A stretch of 40,748 nt of DNA from Chloroflexota bacterium (lineage in GTDB: Bacteria > Chloroflexota > Dehalococcoidia > JACPEP01), in assembly GCA_016183425.1 (NCBI GenBank), contig JACPEP010000010.1, positions 1 to 40,748 of the forward strand. Direction: 5' to 3'. Each line of letters begins with the position of its first letter. The first letter of the stretch is position 1. This document shows positions 31,349-38,893 of the stretch, piece after piece. Made by a program: the position numbers and the translations under genes. The notes under the pieces were generated by a model. The model was given only the letters and a program-made list of their open reading frames with translations. It ran no database searches and was not told where the DNA came from.

Positions 31349-33316
31349 CTAACTTTTTAAACTGTAACGGCCTTCTCGATAAACCGCTGACGGCAAAGCG
31401 TCACCAGGAAGATAATCACCTCGTTTGGCATATCGCTCTGGCCGATACTCTTCTAGCCTCAGCGCTTTTCGCTTGGCATCGATATGCGCCAGGGCCTTCT
31501 TAACTATTATATCATAGTCTGGCTCAAATTCCAACCTCCCGCCCACCTTTTCTTCCCAACCTTCATTTATAAGGCGGGTTACCTCCACGCTACCCTCCAC
31601 GGGAGAATCGATGCCAAAGAGCACATAGGCACCCGAGGCAACGAAGTAGGCGCCAATGCACAGCGCTTTTTCATGCATCCATTCGGGGCAAATGCCCACT
31701 GCCGGCAGATCGGCGATGTCATCTCCCAAGCCACCCTCTATGGCCATGGCGCTGGCCACGGTGAGGATGCGTGAGTTGTCCACGCAGGAGCCCATATGGA
31801 GCACCGGTGGGATGCCCACCGCCTCACAAACCTCCCGCAGTCCGGGACCGGCGTTCTCCATCATCTCCGGCATGAGGAAGCCGTGCTTGCCGCAGGCGAT
31901 GGCCCCACAGCCGGTGCTCACCACCAGCACGTCGTTCTTGATAAGCTCCTTTATCACGTGGATGATGCCAGCATCCTGAATGGTCCTGGGGTTATTGCAC
32001 CCCACCACTCCGGCCACGCCGCGGATGCGGCCATTCATAATGTTGTCGTTCAGGGGACGGAAGGACTCTCGGAAGACGCCCCCCTGCATGTAGCTTATGT
32101 ATTCATGGGAGAAGCCAGCCACCAGGTCCGACTTAAATTGCGGAATGTGCACCTCTTTGCGATTGGGGAAGTTGTCGATGGCTGTCCAAACGATGAGGCG
32201 GGCCTGGCTCATTGCCTCCCCTTCGTGGAACTGTATATGAATGGCGCCCGATATCTTGGCTTTCGGAGAGGTGGTGATGATCTTGGTGTGAAACTGCTGG
32301 GAAAGGGGCACCACTGCCTGCATAACGCACTGGACGTCCACCACCATGGCGTCCACGGCCCCGGTGAGGATGGCCAACTCCTGGTGGAGCATGTTCCCTG
32401 CTGAGGGCACCCCCTGGCGCATAAGCACCTCATTAGAGGTGCAGCATATACCAGCCACGTTGATACCCTGCGCCCCCTTGGAGCGGGCATATTCTTTGGC
32501 CTCCTGGCTGTTGGCCACCGCCACCACCATCTCCGAGAGGGATGGCTCGTGGCCGTGGACCAGGATGTTCACCTCATCATTTTTGAGGACTCCCAGGTTG
32601 GCCTGGGTGATCAGGGGCGTGGGTGTGCCAAAGAGGATATCCCCGATGTCCGTGGCCAGCATAGAACCGCCCCAGCCATCCCCCATGGAGGTGCGCAGGG
32701 CGTGGTCTAGAATATGCTCCGCATCCTGGTCGGTGCCCTCTCCAGTACGATGAAAGGTTTCCACTACCTCCCGATCGATGCCCCGAGGGGCGATACCCAG
32801 GCGGCGCCATATCTCCTGCCGCTTCTGAGGGGCACGTCGCAGATAGGTCAGTTCCCCCGTCTGGCGAGCGAAGTTAGCGATGGCCTCGTTGGCTACATCG
32901 ATGGCGATGTCCTCTTTGCTCCGGTTGGCCACCGGGATGTTCATGTAGGAGGCCACCCGATGCAATTTTGTCACATCCTTGATCTCGTATCCCTGGGTCT
33001 CGCCTTTGGCTGTGGCGAGGAGGATAAAGGCCAGGTCCCGGCCATGATCAGAGTGGGCGGAGGCTCCGGCGGCCACGGAACGGGCAAAGTTGCGGGCAGC
33101 GATGGTATCACGAGTGGCGCCGCAGATGCCGGTGGTGGTCTTACCCACAAAACGGCACGGCCCCATAAAGCAGTTGGAACAGCAATTCCCTGCCCGCCCA
33201 ATGGGGCAGGGTTTGGTCTCATCGGCACGGCTGAAGGCGGTGGAAATTCCCCGGGCCGCAGCCCTCTCAATCATCTCATTAGCAGCCGGATCGATGCTTT
33301 TCTTTTCTTCCGCCAT
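31349..33316 (-). CDS. cooS: Anaerobic Ni-CO dehydrogenase catalytic subunit CooS
   Basis: Protein of 655 residues, normal for the family. It oxidises CO to CO2 or the reverse on a Ni-Fe-S C-cluster. N-terminal Cys residues 37 and 45 fit the D cluster, and 46, 49, 54 and 65 the B cluster (CPIGRAGNCCSNCFMGPC). C-cluster ligands are visible in VHGHEPSLSE (His), GICCTSNE, VDVQCVMQ, GCGAIACGKHG and MGSCVDNSR. All ligands are kept, so the enzyme should be active. No CooC, CooF, CooJ or acetyl-CoA synthase gene occurs in the window, so electron partners and nickel insertion factors lie elsewhere. It is monocistronic: a strong promoter lies upstream and a terminator downstream. Confidence 0.97.
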   Translation of the reverse strand: MAEEKKSIDPAANEMIERAAARGISTAFSRADETKPCPIGRAGNCCSNCFMGPCRFVGKTTTGICGATRDTIAARNFARSVAAGASAHSDHGRDLAFILLATAKGETQGYEIKDVTKLHRVASYMNIPVANRSKEDIAIDVANEAIANFARQTGELTYLRRAPQKRQEIWRRLGIAPRGIDREVVETFHRTGEGTDQDAEHILDHALRTSMGDGWGGSMLATDIGDILFGTPTPLITQANLGVLKNDEVNILVHGHEPSLSEMVVAVANSQEAKEYARSKGAQGINVAGICCTSNEVLMRQGVPSAGNMLHQELAILTGAVDAMVVDVQCVMQAVVPLSQQFHTKIITTSPKAKISGAIHIQFHEGEAMSQARLIVWTAIDNFPNRKEVHIPQFKSDLVAGFSHEYISYMQGGVFRESFRPLNDNIMNGRIRGVAGVVGCNNPRTIQDAGIIHVIKELIKNDVLVVSTGCGAIACGKHGFLMPEMMENAGPGLREVCEAVGIPPVLHMGSCVDNSRILTVASAMAIEGGLGDDIADLPAVGICPEWMHEKALCIGAYFVASGAYVLFGIDSPVEGSVEVTRLINEGWEEKVGGRLEFEPDYDIIVKKALAHIDAKRKALRLEEYRPERYAKRGDYLPGDALPSAVYREGRYSLKS

Positions 33317-33354
33317 CTGCTGTCACCTTTCCCGTCTAAAGAAACTACCTTTCT

Positions 33355-33383
33355 TTTATATCATTTTTCTCTCGCACTGTCAA
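33355..33383 (-). promoter_or_regulatory. Promoter of cooS
   Basis: Minus strand TTGACA (33383-33378), a 17-bp spacer and TATAAA (33360-33355). The start codon is about 38 bases downstream of the -10, with AAAGGTG before it. No CooA/RcoM-type palindrome was recognised. Confidence 0.85.
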
Positions 33384-33452
33384 TGGAATGAAAGATGAGA
33401 TTGGTGGCAAAATCTCACATCAGGAGACAAGAAGCGGGAAGCACGCCATCCC

Positions 33453-34799
33453 CTAGAGAAAGATGATACCGGCCGCGATGCCCACTACCATCACCGCCAG
33501 GCCCAGCAGGGCCACCAGGCGAAAGCGCCTGGTGGCTCCACCTAGAATCAAGAGGCAAGGCAGGCTCACCGGCGGCAAAACAACCAGCAGAGTGGCGGCG
33601 GGGCCGGAATAGCCAGCCTGGATCATCTGCAAGGCCACCGGAATCTCAGTCCAGGTGGAGATCATTAGCAATGTGCCGGCGACGGCGGCCACCACTATGC
33701 TCAGCGGGTTGTTCCCGAAGGCAGAGGGCAAGACCTGGACAATGGCCGCCGTCATCAGGCTCCAGATGGCCAACGTGGGGACCAGAACCAGGGCCATACG
33801 GCCGCTGACGTAGACCCAGGCGGACACAAAAGCCGCCGGACTGTCCAAGGGCCGCTCCGCCACCAGCTTCTCTAACTGGAAGACTCGTGAGTATAAATCT
33901 ATCCCCCGGGAAATCCAGCGCGCCAATGGACTTTCCACCATTCCCTCATCGTCCCTCCAACCCTCGGCCAGGCGGACCACCAGCCAGGTCACCAGCACTG
34001 TCAGCACCACTCCGGCCACGATACGGGTAAGGGCATGGAGTGGGGGGAGGAGCAGAGCGGCCAGGATCAGGGCGGTAATATTAAGCATGGGTGAGCCTAC
34101 CACAAAAGCTAGGGCAAAGCTGCTGGAGGCTCCTTGCCTCACTAGAGAGGGGCAGATTACTGAGGCGCAGCAGGAGCAGAAGGGCTGGGGCAGAGCGAAG
34201 GCTGCCCCAAAGAGGCTGCCCCTTAGCCCCCTTTTGGCAAAAAAAGATTTCATATATCGGGGTAGGACGGTGAGGGCTAAGCCGGCCAGAAGTATCCCCA
34301 ACAAAGTAGCATGCCAAACGTTAAGCATATAGCTGAGGGTTAAGGCCAAGGGTCGGAGCCAACCCGTTATGCCGTAGGCCTCCAGCCAACCGGCGCTTAT
34401 CGTTCCCGCAGTGGCGGCTCTTATGGCAGGAACGCCGCGATAGGTGAACAGGTCCACCACCAGTATGCCGAAGAGGAGAAAAGCCAGCCACCGCAGGTAG
34501 CCCCCCAGATCCACGCTCCCCAGCTCGGCCTCATACTCTCTCAAATTTCGGTAACAGGCCACCAACCCCACCAGACCGACCAACAGCATAAGCCCTTGCC
34601 AGGGGCTGAATACGAAATAGGGAGACTTTGCCAGGTAGCCACCGAACCCGGTAGCCGTGGTGAATAAGAAGCCGCGGCGAAAGTCCACAATAGCCAAAAG
34701 AGACAGAGCCGTGAAGAGAACAAATGCCGCCAGGCTCAGGCGATAGCCCCAGGGCACACCCGGAACTCTAAGCGCTTCCCCTCGGACTGTGCTCATCAT
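33453..34799 (-). CDS. DUF318-family permease (ArsP/YraQ-like)
   Basis: Protein of 448 residues with about 11 hydrophobic segments. The family motif is PQPFCSCCASVICPSLVRQGASSSFALAFVVGSPMLN (about 200-236), with a CSCC cluster, and a second conserved region WTEIPVALQMIQAGYSG...PPVSLPC lies near the C-terminus. ArsP-like members export organoarsenicals; others have unknown metal or metalloid substrates. AGGAGG lies 3 bases before the first of two adjacent ATGs, so the second (34796) may be the real start. Its promoter and operator are nearly identical to those of the rhodanese/SelD operon, so I infer a role linked to sulfur or selenium species. Confidence 0.85.
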   Translation of the reverse strand: MMSTVRGEALRVPGVPWGYRLSLAAFVLFTALSLLAIVDFRRGFLFTTATGFGGYLAKSPYFVFSPWQGLMLLVGLVGLVACYRNLREYEAELGSVDLGGYLRWLAFLLFGILVVDLFTYRGVPAIRAATAGTISAGWLEAYGITGWLRPLALTLSYMLNVWHATLLGILLAGLALTVLPRYMKSFFAKRGLRGSLFGAAFALPQPFCSCCASVICPSLVRQGASSSFALAFVVGSPMLNITALILAALLLPPLHALTRIVAGVVLTVLVTWLVVRLAEGWRDDEGMVESPLARWISRGIDLYSRVFQLEKLVAERPLDSPAAFVSAWVYVSGRMALVLVPTLAIWSLMTAAIVQVLPSAFGNNPLSIVVAAVAGTLLMISTWTEIPVALQMIQAGYSGPAATLLVVLPPVSLPCLLILGGATRRFRLVALLGLAVMVVGIAAGIIFL

Positions 34800-34846
34800 C
34801 GTCCTCCTCTCATTGACTCAATTCCCCATTCTCTTACAATAAACGC

Positions 34847-34891
34847 ATTCTATCATAAGAAAGACTGATAGACAATATCGAAATTATCGAT
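34847..34891 (-). promoter_or_regulatory. Promoter and palindromic operator of the permease gene
   Basis: Minus strand TTGTCT (34875-34870), a 17-bp spacer and TAGAAT (34852-34847). Just upstream is the palindrome ATCGA-N5-TCGAT (34877-34891). The 46-bp segment is a near copy of the region at 38820-38865 upstream of the rhodanese gene, including spacer sequence. A regulator binding the palindrome next to the -35 is plausible. Confidence 0.7.
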
Positions 34892-34959
34892 AGGTGAACT
34901 AGTGTCATGTCTCCAAAATACATCCCATAAATCAGGGTCCTCGACCCATAGGTTCGTGG

Positions 34960-35020
34960 TTCGACAGGCTCACCACGAGCGGGGAAACCCTTCTTCCCCG
35001 CTCATCCTGAGCGTGTCGAA
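34960..35020. repeat. Palindromic repeat element (REP/MITE-like)
   Basis: Outer ends TTCGACA (34960-34966) and TGTCGAA (35014-35020) and an inner perfect 10-bp stem GAGCGGGGAA/TTCCCCGCTC (34977-35003) build a long hairpin. By alignment with the related region at 38866-38893, it lies within about 185 bp of extra DNA (about 34915-35099). Similar TTCGACAGGCTCACCACGA elements are widespread in some Chloroflexota genomes (from memory, not searched). Confidence 0.75.
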
Positions 35021-35099
35021 GGAGGAGCGGATTGTTCATGAGACTCAACTTTGGCCCAAGAGGCCGAATTTCAACAGCCTGCTAGGAGGCTCTTTTAGC

Positions 35100-35189
35100 T
35101 TAGATATTTGACCGGGGGCCACCCCCATATACGGCGATGCAGGCACCGGTGATGAAGCTGGCCCATTCCGAGGCTAAGAAAACCACCCT
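35100..35189 (-). pseudogene. Remnant of an SDR gene (3' end only)
   Basis: The minus strand encodes VVFLASEWASFITGACIAVYGGGPRSNI followed by a stop, matching the C-terminus of the intact SDR at 38894 (VTFLASERASFITGACITVDGGGSRSNI). DNA identity over 87 bases is about 82%. Everything upstream of this 30-codon stub is missing; the sequence runs straight into the end of selD. The D-to-Y change at the conserved VDGG motif also indicates decay. Confidence 0.85.
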
Positions 35190-35205
35190 CTGCATAAGTG
35201 CCCCT

Positions 35206-36252
35206 TCAGGGCAGAATGTGGAGGCGGCGTTGGACATCGGCCACCATGCGGCCGATGCGGGCTACCGGAACCACACCGGCGCGGCGAAGGCTCTCCAGCA
35301 CTTCATCATCTCCAGGGGGAGGAACGCACATAAGGAGGCCCCCGGAGGTCTGGGCGTCGCATAGAATCAACCGCGCCTCATCCGAGACCCCATCATCCCA
35401 GCTCACCACATGCTCTAAAGCCCGACGATTGGCGTGGGTGCCGCCGGGGACCAGCCCCTCCCGAACCATAGCCCACGCCTCCGCGATGACCGGCACCCGG
35501 GAGGCGTAAACCTCGGCCCCTACCCCACTGGCCTCCGTCATCTCATGGAGGTGCCCCAGGAGACCGAAGCCGGTAACGTCGGTGGCGGCCTTTACGCCGG
35601 CCTGAACCATGACCTGAGAAGACACGTTATTCAACTGGGTCATGACGCCCATGGCCTTGCGGGCTCCCTCCGGTCCCAGCTTGTCGGCCTTCATGGCCGT
35701 GGTCAGGATACCGATGCCCAGGGGTTTGGTAAGAATAAGGCTATCCCCAGGCCGGGCGGCGGCGTTGGTCACGATCTTTCCCGGATGGATGAGGCCGGTG
35801 ACCGCCAGGCCGTACTTGGGCTCCGGGTCGTCTATAGTGTGGCCGCCCACGATGATGAAACCGGCCTCGGCGGCTTTGTCCGCCCCGCCCCTCAGTATAT
35901 CCACCAGCGCCTGGCGCTCCAGGCCCTCCTTGGGAAAGCAGACGATGTTCAAGGCGGTGACGGGCCGGCCACCCATGGCATAGACGTCGCTCACCGCATT
36001 GGCGGCGGCGATGGCCCCGAAGGTATAAGGGTCGTCCACTACGGGAGGAAAAAAGTCCACGGTCTGCACCAGGGCGAGATCTTCGGTGAGTTGGTACACG
36101 GCAGCGTCATCCGCCGTGTTCCGCCCCACCAGCACACGGGGATCGTCAATTATCGGTAGCTGGCTCAGCACGTGAGCCAGGTCTTCTATTCCGAATTTGG
36201 CCGCTCAACCGGCGCAGCGAGCCATCCTGGTGAGCTTAACCGCCTTATCCAC
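35206..36252 (-). CDS. selD: Selenide, water dikinase SelD, probable selenoprotein (in-frame UGA)
   Basis: SelD makes selenophosphate from selenide and ATP for selenocysteine and selenouridine synthesis. A plain frame begins only at 36171 and lacks the catalytic N-terminus. Reading upstream in the same frame gives GTG 36252 - VDKAVKLTRMARCAG-UGA-AAKFGIEDLAHVLSQL. The UGA (36207-36205) falls exactly where SelD has its catalytic Cys/Sec, followed by the essential Lys (AAK; GCK in E. coli). Total length is then 348 residues, as usual. Other motifs are present: ADDAAVY, TVDFFPPVVDDPYTFG, NAVSDVYAMGG, GGHTIDDPEPKYGLAVTG, ATDVTGFGLLGH, DAQTSGGLL. A hairpin downstream of the UGA fits a bacterial SECIS. 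It is the last gene of the Tus/rhodanese operon. Confidence 0.93.
36155..36207 (-). promoter_or_regulatory. Putative bacterial SECIS element in selD
   Basis: Starting 24 bases after the UGA, CTGGCTCA-CGTGC-TGAGCCAG (36180-36160) forms a perfect 8-bp stem. The 5-base apical loop starts 32 bases after the UGA and has G at its second position. Bacterial SECIS hairpins typically place the loop about 16-37 bases after UGA with a G among the first loop bases, so this one qualifies. Confidence 0.7.
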
Positions 36253-36264
36253 AATTTCACCCCC

Positions 36265-36507
36265 CTAGTCTTTTCTGGTGATTAGAACTCGCCATTCCTT
36301 CCCCTCTGCCTCTATCACCTGGCAGGAATACCCTTTCTGCCGGCAGAAGGCAGGAATGGTGGTCCTGGCCACCGGCTCGTGATCGCACTGCACCTCCAAT
36401 ACCTGTCCGTCGCCCATCCCCTTAAGGGCATCCTTGGTCCGAATGAGGGTGTAAGGACAGACCAGCCCCCGGATGTCAATCCTTTTGTCAGCGTGCCAAG
36501 AAACCAC
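36265..36507 (-). CDS. TusA-family sulfur carrier, second copy
   Basis: Protein of 80 residues from GTG 36507, with GGAGAAGG before it. It has the TusA/SirA/YedF fold: IDIRGLVCPYTLIRTKDALKGMGDGQVLEVQCDHEPVARTTIPAFCRQKGYSCQVIEAEG. The active Cys is in CPYT, where the usual second Pro (CPxP) is Thr. TusA proteins accept persulfide sulfur from a desulfurase or rhodanese and pass it on. The gene lies 12 bases upstream of selD; YedF-type TusA proteins are known to co-occur with selD, so selenium delivery to SelD is a reasonable inference. Confidence 0.87.
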   Translation of the reverse strand: MVSWHADKRIDIRGLVCPYTLIRTKDALKGMGDGQVLEVQCDHEPVARTTIPAFCRQKGYSCQVIEAEGKEWRVLITRKD

Positions 36508-36527
36508 AGCCCTTCTCCTCCCCAGAC

Positions 36528-36791
36528 CTAAGCAAAGTTGAGGACTTTGTTCTGGAAGACGAGAGCCACCAGATCACCATAATCTATTGCCGTAGCCCAC
36601 TCCACTCCCCCCAGGCCCCGCTGCTCCAGGTCCTGCTTTACCGCATAGACCCGCCCCTTCAGCGCCGCCAACCTTTCGGGAGGGGCATAGACGCCGTCCT
36701 GAATAAGGACGACCACTGAGTCGCTATCCAGGGCCGCTAAGGCCAGGGCATTTTCCGCCGTAGCTTTGTCCACCAGATAAAGATTTCCCAT
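36528..36791 (-). CDS. TusB/DsrH-like sulfur-relay subunit
   Basis: I start at ATG 36791 (GAGGTG 4-5 bases upstream), not the TTG at 36803 that overlaps the previous stop. The 87-residue protein reads MGNLYLVDKATAENALALAALDSDSVVVLIQDGVYA and matches DsrH/TusB by its LIQDGVYA strand and by position as third member of a DsrE-F-H-like set. TusBCD forms a hetero-hexamer that relays persulfide from TusA to TusE. There is no DsrC/TusE gene in the window. Confidence 0.78.
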   Translation of the reverse strand: MGNLYLVDKATAENALALAALDSDSVVVLIQDGVYAPPERLAALKGRVYAVKQDLEQRGLGGVEWATAIDYGDLVALVFQNKVLNFA

Positions 36792-36799
36792 GGTACACC

Positions 36800-37150
36800 T
36801 CAAAAGTCCATGGTCGCATCGGCCCGTCTCAGGGATTGGAGCACCTCCCGACGGGGGATGACCTCTGTGTCTGACGCCAGGTCTTTCTCCGGAATGTTCC
36901 GTTGCACCAGGCTCTCCCGCTCCACCTTAGGCCGATACCCCTGGGCAGCCAGGGCCGCCAAATGGCGGACGGCATCCCCCCGCGCCACGCCCTTGAGGGC
37001 GAAGTAGACGCCATCCCCCAGATAGATGAGCTCTACGGAGTGCTCATCGACCCCGGCGATCATCCCCACCGCCGCCCGCAGCCCCTCGGTATAACCAATG
37101 GTGCCGAGGGGGGGCCGCTGAAAAAGGAAGACGATATGTTTCTGGGCCAT
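36800..37150 (-). CDS. TusC/DsrF-like sulfur-relay subunit
   Basis: Protein of 116 residues; GAGGAGG precedes ATG 37150. The DsrE/F fold is recognised from KHIVFLFQRPPLGTIGYTEGLRAAVGMIAG...VELIYLGDGVYFALKG. The C-terminal region contains RNIPEKDLASDTEVIPRREVLQSLRRADATMDF, typical of TusC/DsrF. It has no Cys, as expected for a structural rather than catalytic subunit. It lies between the TusD-like and TusB-like genes. Confidence 0.8.
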   Translation of the reverse strand: MAQKHIVFLFQRPPLGTIGYTEGLRAAVGMIAGVDEHSVELIYLGDGVYFALKGVARGDAVRHLAALAAQGYRPKVERESLVQRNIPEKDLASDTEVIPRREVLQSLRRADATMDF

Positions 37151-37162
37151 CGCTTTACCTCC

Positions 37163-37516
37163 TCACAGGCACACCAAGCGGTCCACTTCTCCCACCATAG
37201 CCGCAAAATCGGGCAGGCCACCGATGCGGATGCCCGACACGAAGTCTTTACCGCCCTGGAGACCCCGGGCATTCACGCACAGGCCACAGGCCACGATGTC
37301 AGCCCCCCTCTCCGCCAGAGCCTGAAAGCGCTGCCAGGGCATCACGGCCATGTCGGGGAAGGTCTGGTAGCGAAGGGGGTTGTACACCCCATCCAGGTAA
37401 AGGAAAATGCGCACGCCATGGCCCCTGTCCAGAGCCGCCTCAGCCACATGCACCACCGTCTCCCCGTTCTGGTACTGAAGGGGACTGGTGGTGAGCACCA
37501 ATCCCAATTCGCTCAT
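37163..37516 (-). CDS. TusD/DsrE-like sulfurtransferase subunit
   Basis: Start chosen at ATG 37516, with AAAGGAG about 8 bases upstream; an upstream in-frame start (37552) overlaps that site. The 117-residue protein reads MSELGLVLTTSPLQYQNGETVVHVAEAALDRGHGVRIFLYLDGVYN, and has two Cys in ADIVACGLCVNARGL. One of these matches the active Cys of TusD/DsrE (about residue 77). It is the catalytic member of the TusBCD-like trimer and probably takes persulfide from the TusA proteins on either side. Confidence 0.83.
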   Translation of the reverse strand: MSELGLVLTTSPLQYQNGETVVHVAEAALDRGHGVRIFLYLDGVYNPLRYQTFPDMAVMPWQRFQALAERGADIVACGLCVNARGLQGGKDFVSGIRIGGLPDFAAMVGEVDRLVCL

Positions 37517-37554
37517 GGCGCATCTCCTTTTAAGATAAGCAACCGGCGACACCC

Positions 37555-37800
37555 CTATATATCTACCAACTTCTTTATGGTCAGGGCCCAGTCCGTCTCG
37601 TTTACCTTGGCCACCTCCAAGACCTCCTGCCCTTCGTTGCTCATGCTGCGGGGAACGTTGTGCACCGCCGGGGGATAGTCCACAATGACCCGCAGCACCT
37701 GGCCCACATCCATCTCCTCCAGAGCCAGCTTGGACTTGACGAAGGTGTAGGGGCAGATTTCTCCTTTCAGATCAAGTTCATGGTTAACCGGGATGCCCAC
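37555..37800 (-). CDS. TusA-family sulfur carrier, first copy
   Basis: Protein of 81 residues from GTG 37800, with AGGAGG 7 bases upstream. ELDLKGEICPYTFVKSKLALEEMDVGQVLRVIVDYPPAVHNVPRSMSNEGQEVLEV shows the TusA fold with the active Cys in CPYT. The variant of the CPxP motif is the same as in the second copy, so the two form a distinct pair. It follows the rhodanese, its likely sulfur donor, after 69 bases that include a small CGCTCC/GGAGCG hairpin. Confidence 0.88.
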   Translation of the reverse strand: MGIPVNHELDLKGEICPYTFVKSKLALEEMDVGQVLRVIVDYPPAVHNVPRSMSNEGQEVLEVAKVNETDWALTIKKLVDI

Positions 37801-37869
37801 GCTTTTCCTCCTCCTCGAGAGTATCCATAGGTGCCAGCGCTCCTGCCAGGAGCGATATTATTGATTGGG

Positions 37870-38793
37870 TCAGGTACACGAATCCCCCATATCCGTCGGG
37901 GTACTGGAGGCGCTGGCCCACTCCTGCCAGGAGCCGTCATAGAGCCGAACCCGATCGTAGCCCAGGAGGCGCAGGGTGAAATAGGTGTTGGCTGCCCTCA
38001 TCCCTGTCTGACAGTAGGTGATGACCTCTTTATCCCTGGTCACCCCCGCACCTTCATACAGCTTTTCCAGCTCCCGGGCCGACTTGAAGGCCGACGCCGA
38101 AGCCGAGGTAAGATTGTTCACCCAATCCACGTTCAGAGCGCCGAAGATGTGATCTGCTTTGTACTCCTGGGCGCTACGGGTATCCACCAGGGCTATGTCT
38201 GACTTTCCCAGAACTGCCTCCACCTGCGCCTTGGTGGCTAGCCGAGACGCATCGGGGCGAGCAGTGAACCTGGCTTTGGCCGGTTGGGGAACCACCCGTG
38301 TCATCTCCCGCCCTTCCTTACGCCACCTATCGAAGCCGCCGTTGAGCAACTTCACCCTGGGATGACCGTAGTATTCTAAGACCCAAAACATCCTGGCCGC
38401 CATGAGATTTCGCCCGTCGTCATAGACAACCACCGTAGTGTTGTTGTCCACCCCTGCGTCTCCCATAACGTTCTCAATCTTGCCCGGCGGCGCCACGTTG
38501 TCCACGGCGGAATTGCTCTCATCGGTGATCTGAGGAAGGGTGATGTTAACCGCCCCCGGAATATGGCCTTCCTTATACTCATCGGAAGAACGTATGTCCA
38601 AAAAGCGCAAGTCAGCGTCTTTCAGGTGAGCCGCCAGCCACTCTGGGGTGGCCAACAGTTGGCCATTGCTATACGCCGTCGTGGAGAGCGCCGGCCCCGA
38701 CTCTGGTAGCGCGGCGCTACACGACGATAGGGTGAGGACCAACAGCAGCCCCGTCAGCCCCAATACCACATTGATCACTGGCATCCTGTACAT
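37870..38793 (-). CDS. Exported two-domain rhodanese lipoprotein (sulfurtransferase)
   Basis: The N-terminus (MYRMPVINVVLGLTGLLLVLTLSSCSA) is a signal peptide with a lipobox ending in Cys, so the protein is anchored outside the membrane. Two rhodanese domains follow. The first (about 35-160) is inactive at its Cys position (VVVYDDGRNLMAARM, Cys replaced by Asp). The second (about 175-300) has the active Cys in VITYCQTGMRAANTYF. This matches thiosulfate/3-mercaptopyruvate sulfurtransferases. The start is uncertain: GTG 38811 would be nearly leaderless from the promoter at 38821-38849, so I favour ATG 38793 with GGGATGGGG before it. It is the first gene of the sulfur/selenium operon. Confidence 0.88.
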   Translation of the reverse strand: MYRMPVINVVLGLTGLLLVLTLSSCSAALPESGPALSTTAYSNGQLLATPEWLAAHLKDADLRFLDIRSSDEYKEGHIPGAVNITLPQITDESNSAVDNVAPPGKIENVMGDAGVDNNTTVVVYDDGRNLMAARMFWVLEYYGHPRVKLLNGGFDRWRKEGREMTRVVPQPAKARFTARPDASRLATKAQVEAVLGKSDIALVDTRSAQEYKADHIFGALNVDWVNNLTSASASAFKSARELEKLYEGAGVTRDKEVITYCQTGMRAANTYFTLRLLGYDRVRLYDGSWQEWASASSTPTDMGDSCT

Positions 38794-38820
38794 CCCCATC
38801 CCTTTGTGCACGATAAGGGC

Positions 38821-38865
38821 ATTCTACCATAAAAAAGACTGATATACAATATCGAAATCATCGAT
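38821..38865 (-). promoter_or_regulatory. Promoter and palindromic operator of the rhodanese-tus-selD operon
   Basis: Minus strand TTGTAT (38849-38844), a 17-bp spacer and TAGAAT (38826-38821), with ATCGA-N5-TCGAT (38851-38865) immediately upstream of the -35. The arrangement and most bases match the permease promoter at 34847-34891. Confidence 0.72.
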
Positions 38866-38893
38866 GATTAAAGGCGAGGGTGTGGCTCCAGGC

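Noticed and set aside
34951-35020. tRNA-like look of the GGTTCG...TTCGACA region
   Set aside because: No acceptor or anticodon stem can be drawn; the sequence folds as one long hairpin and fits a palindromic repeat.
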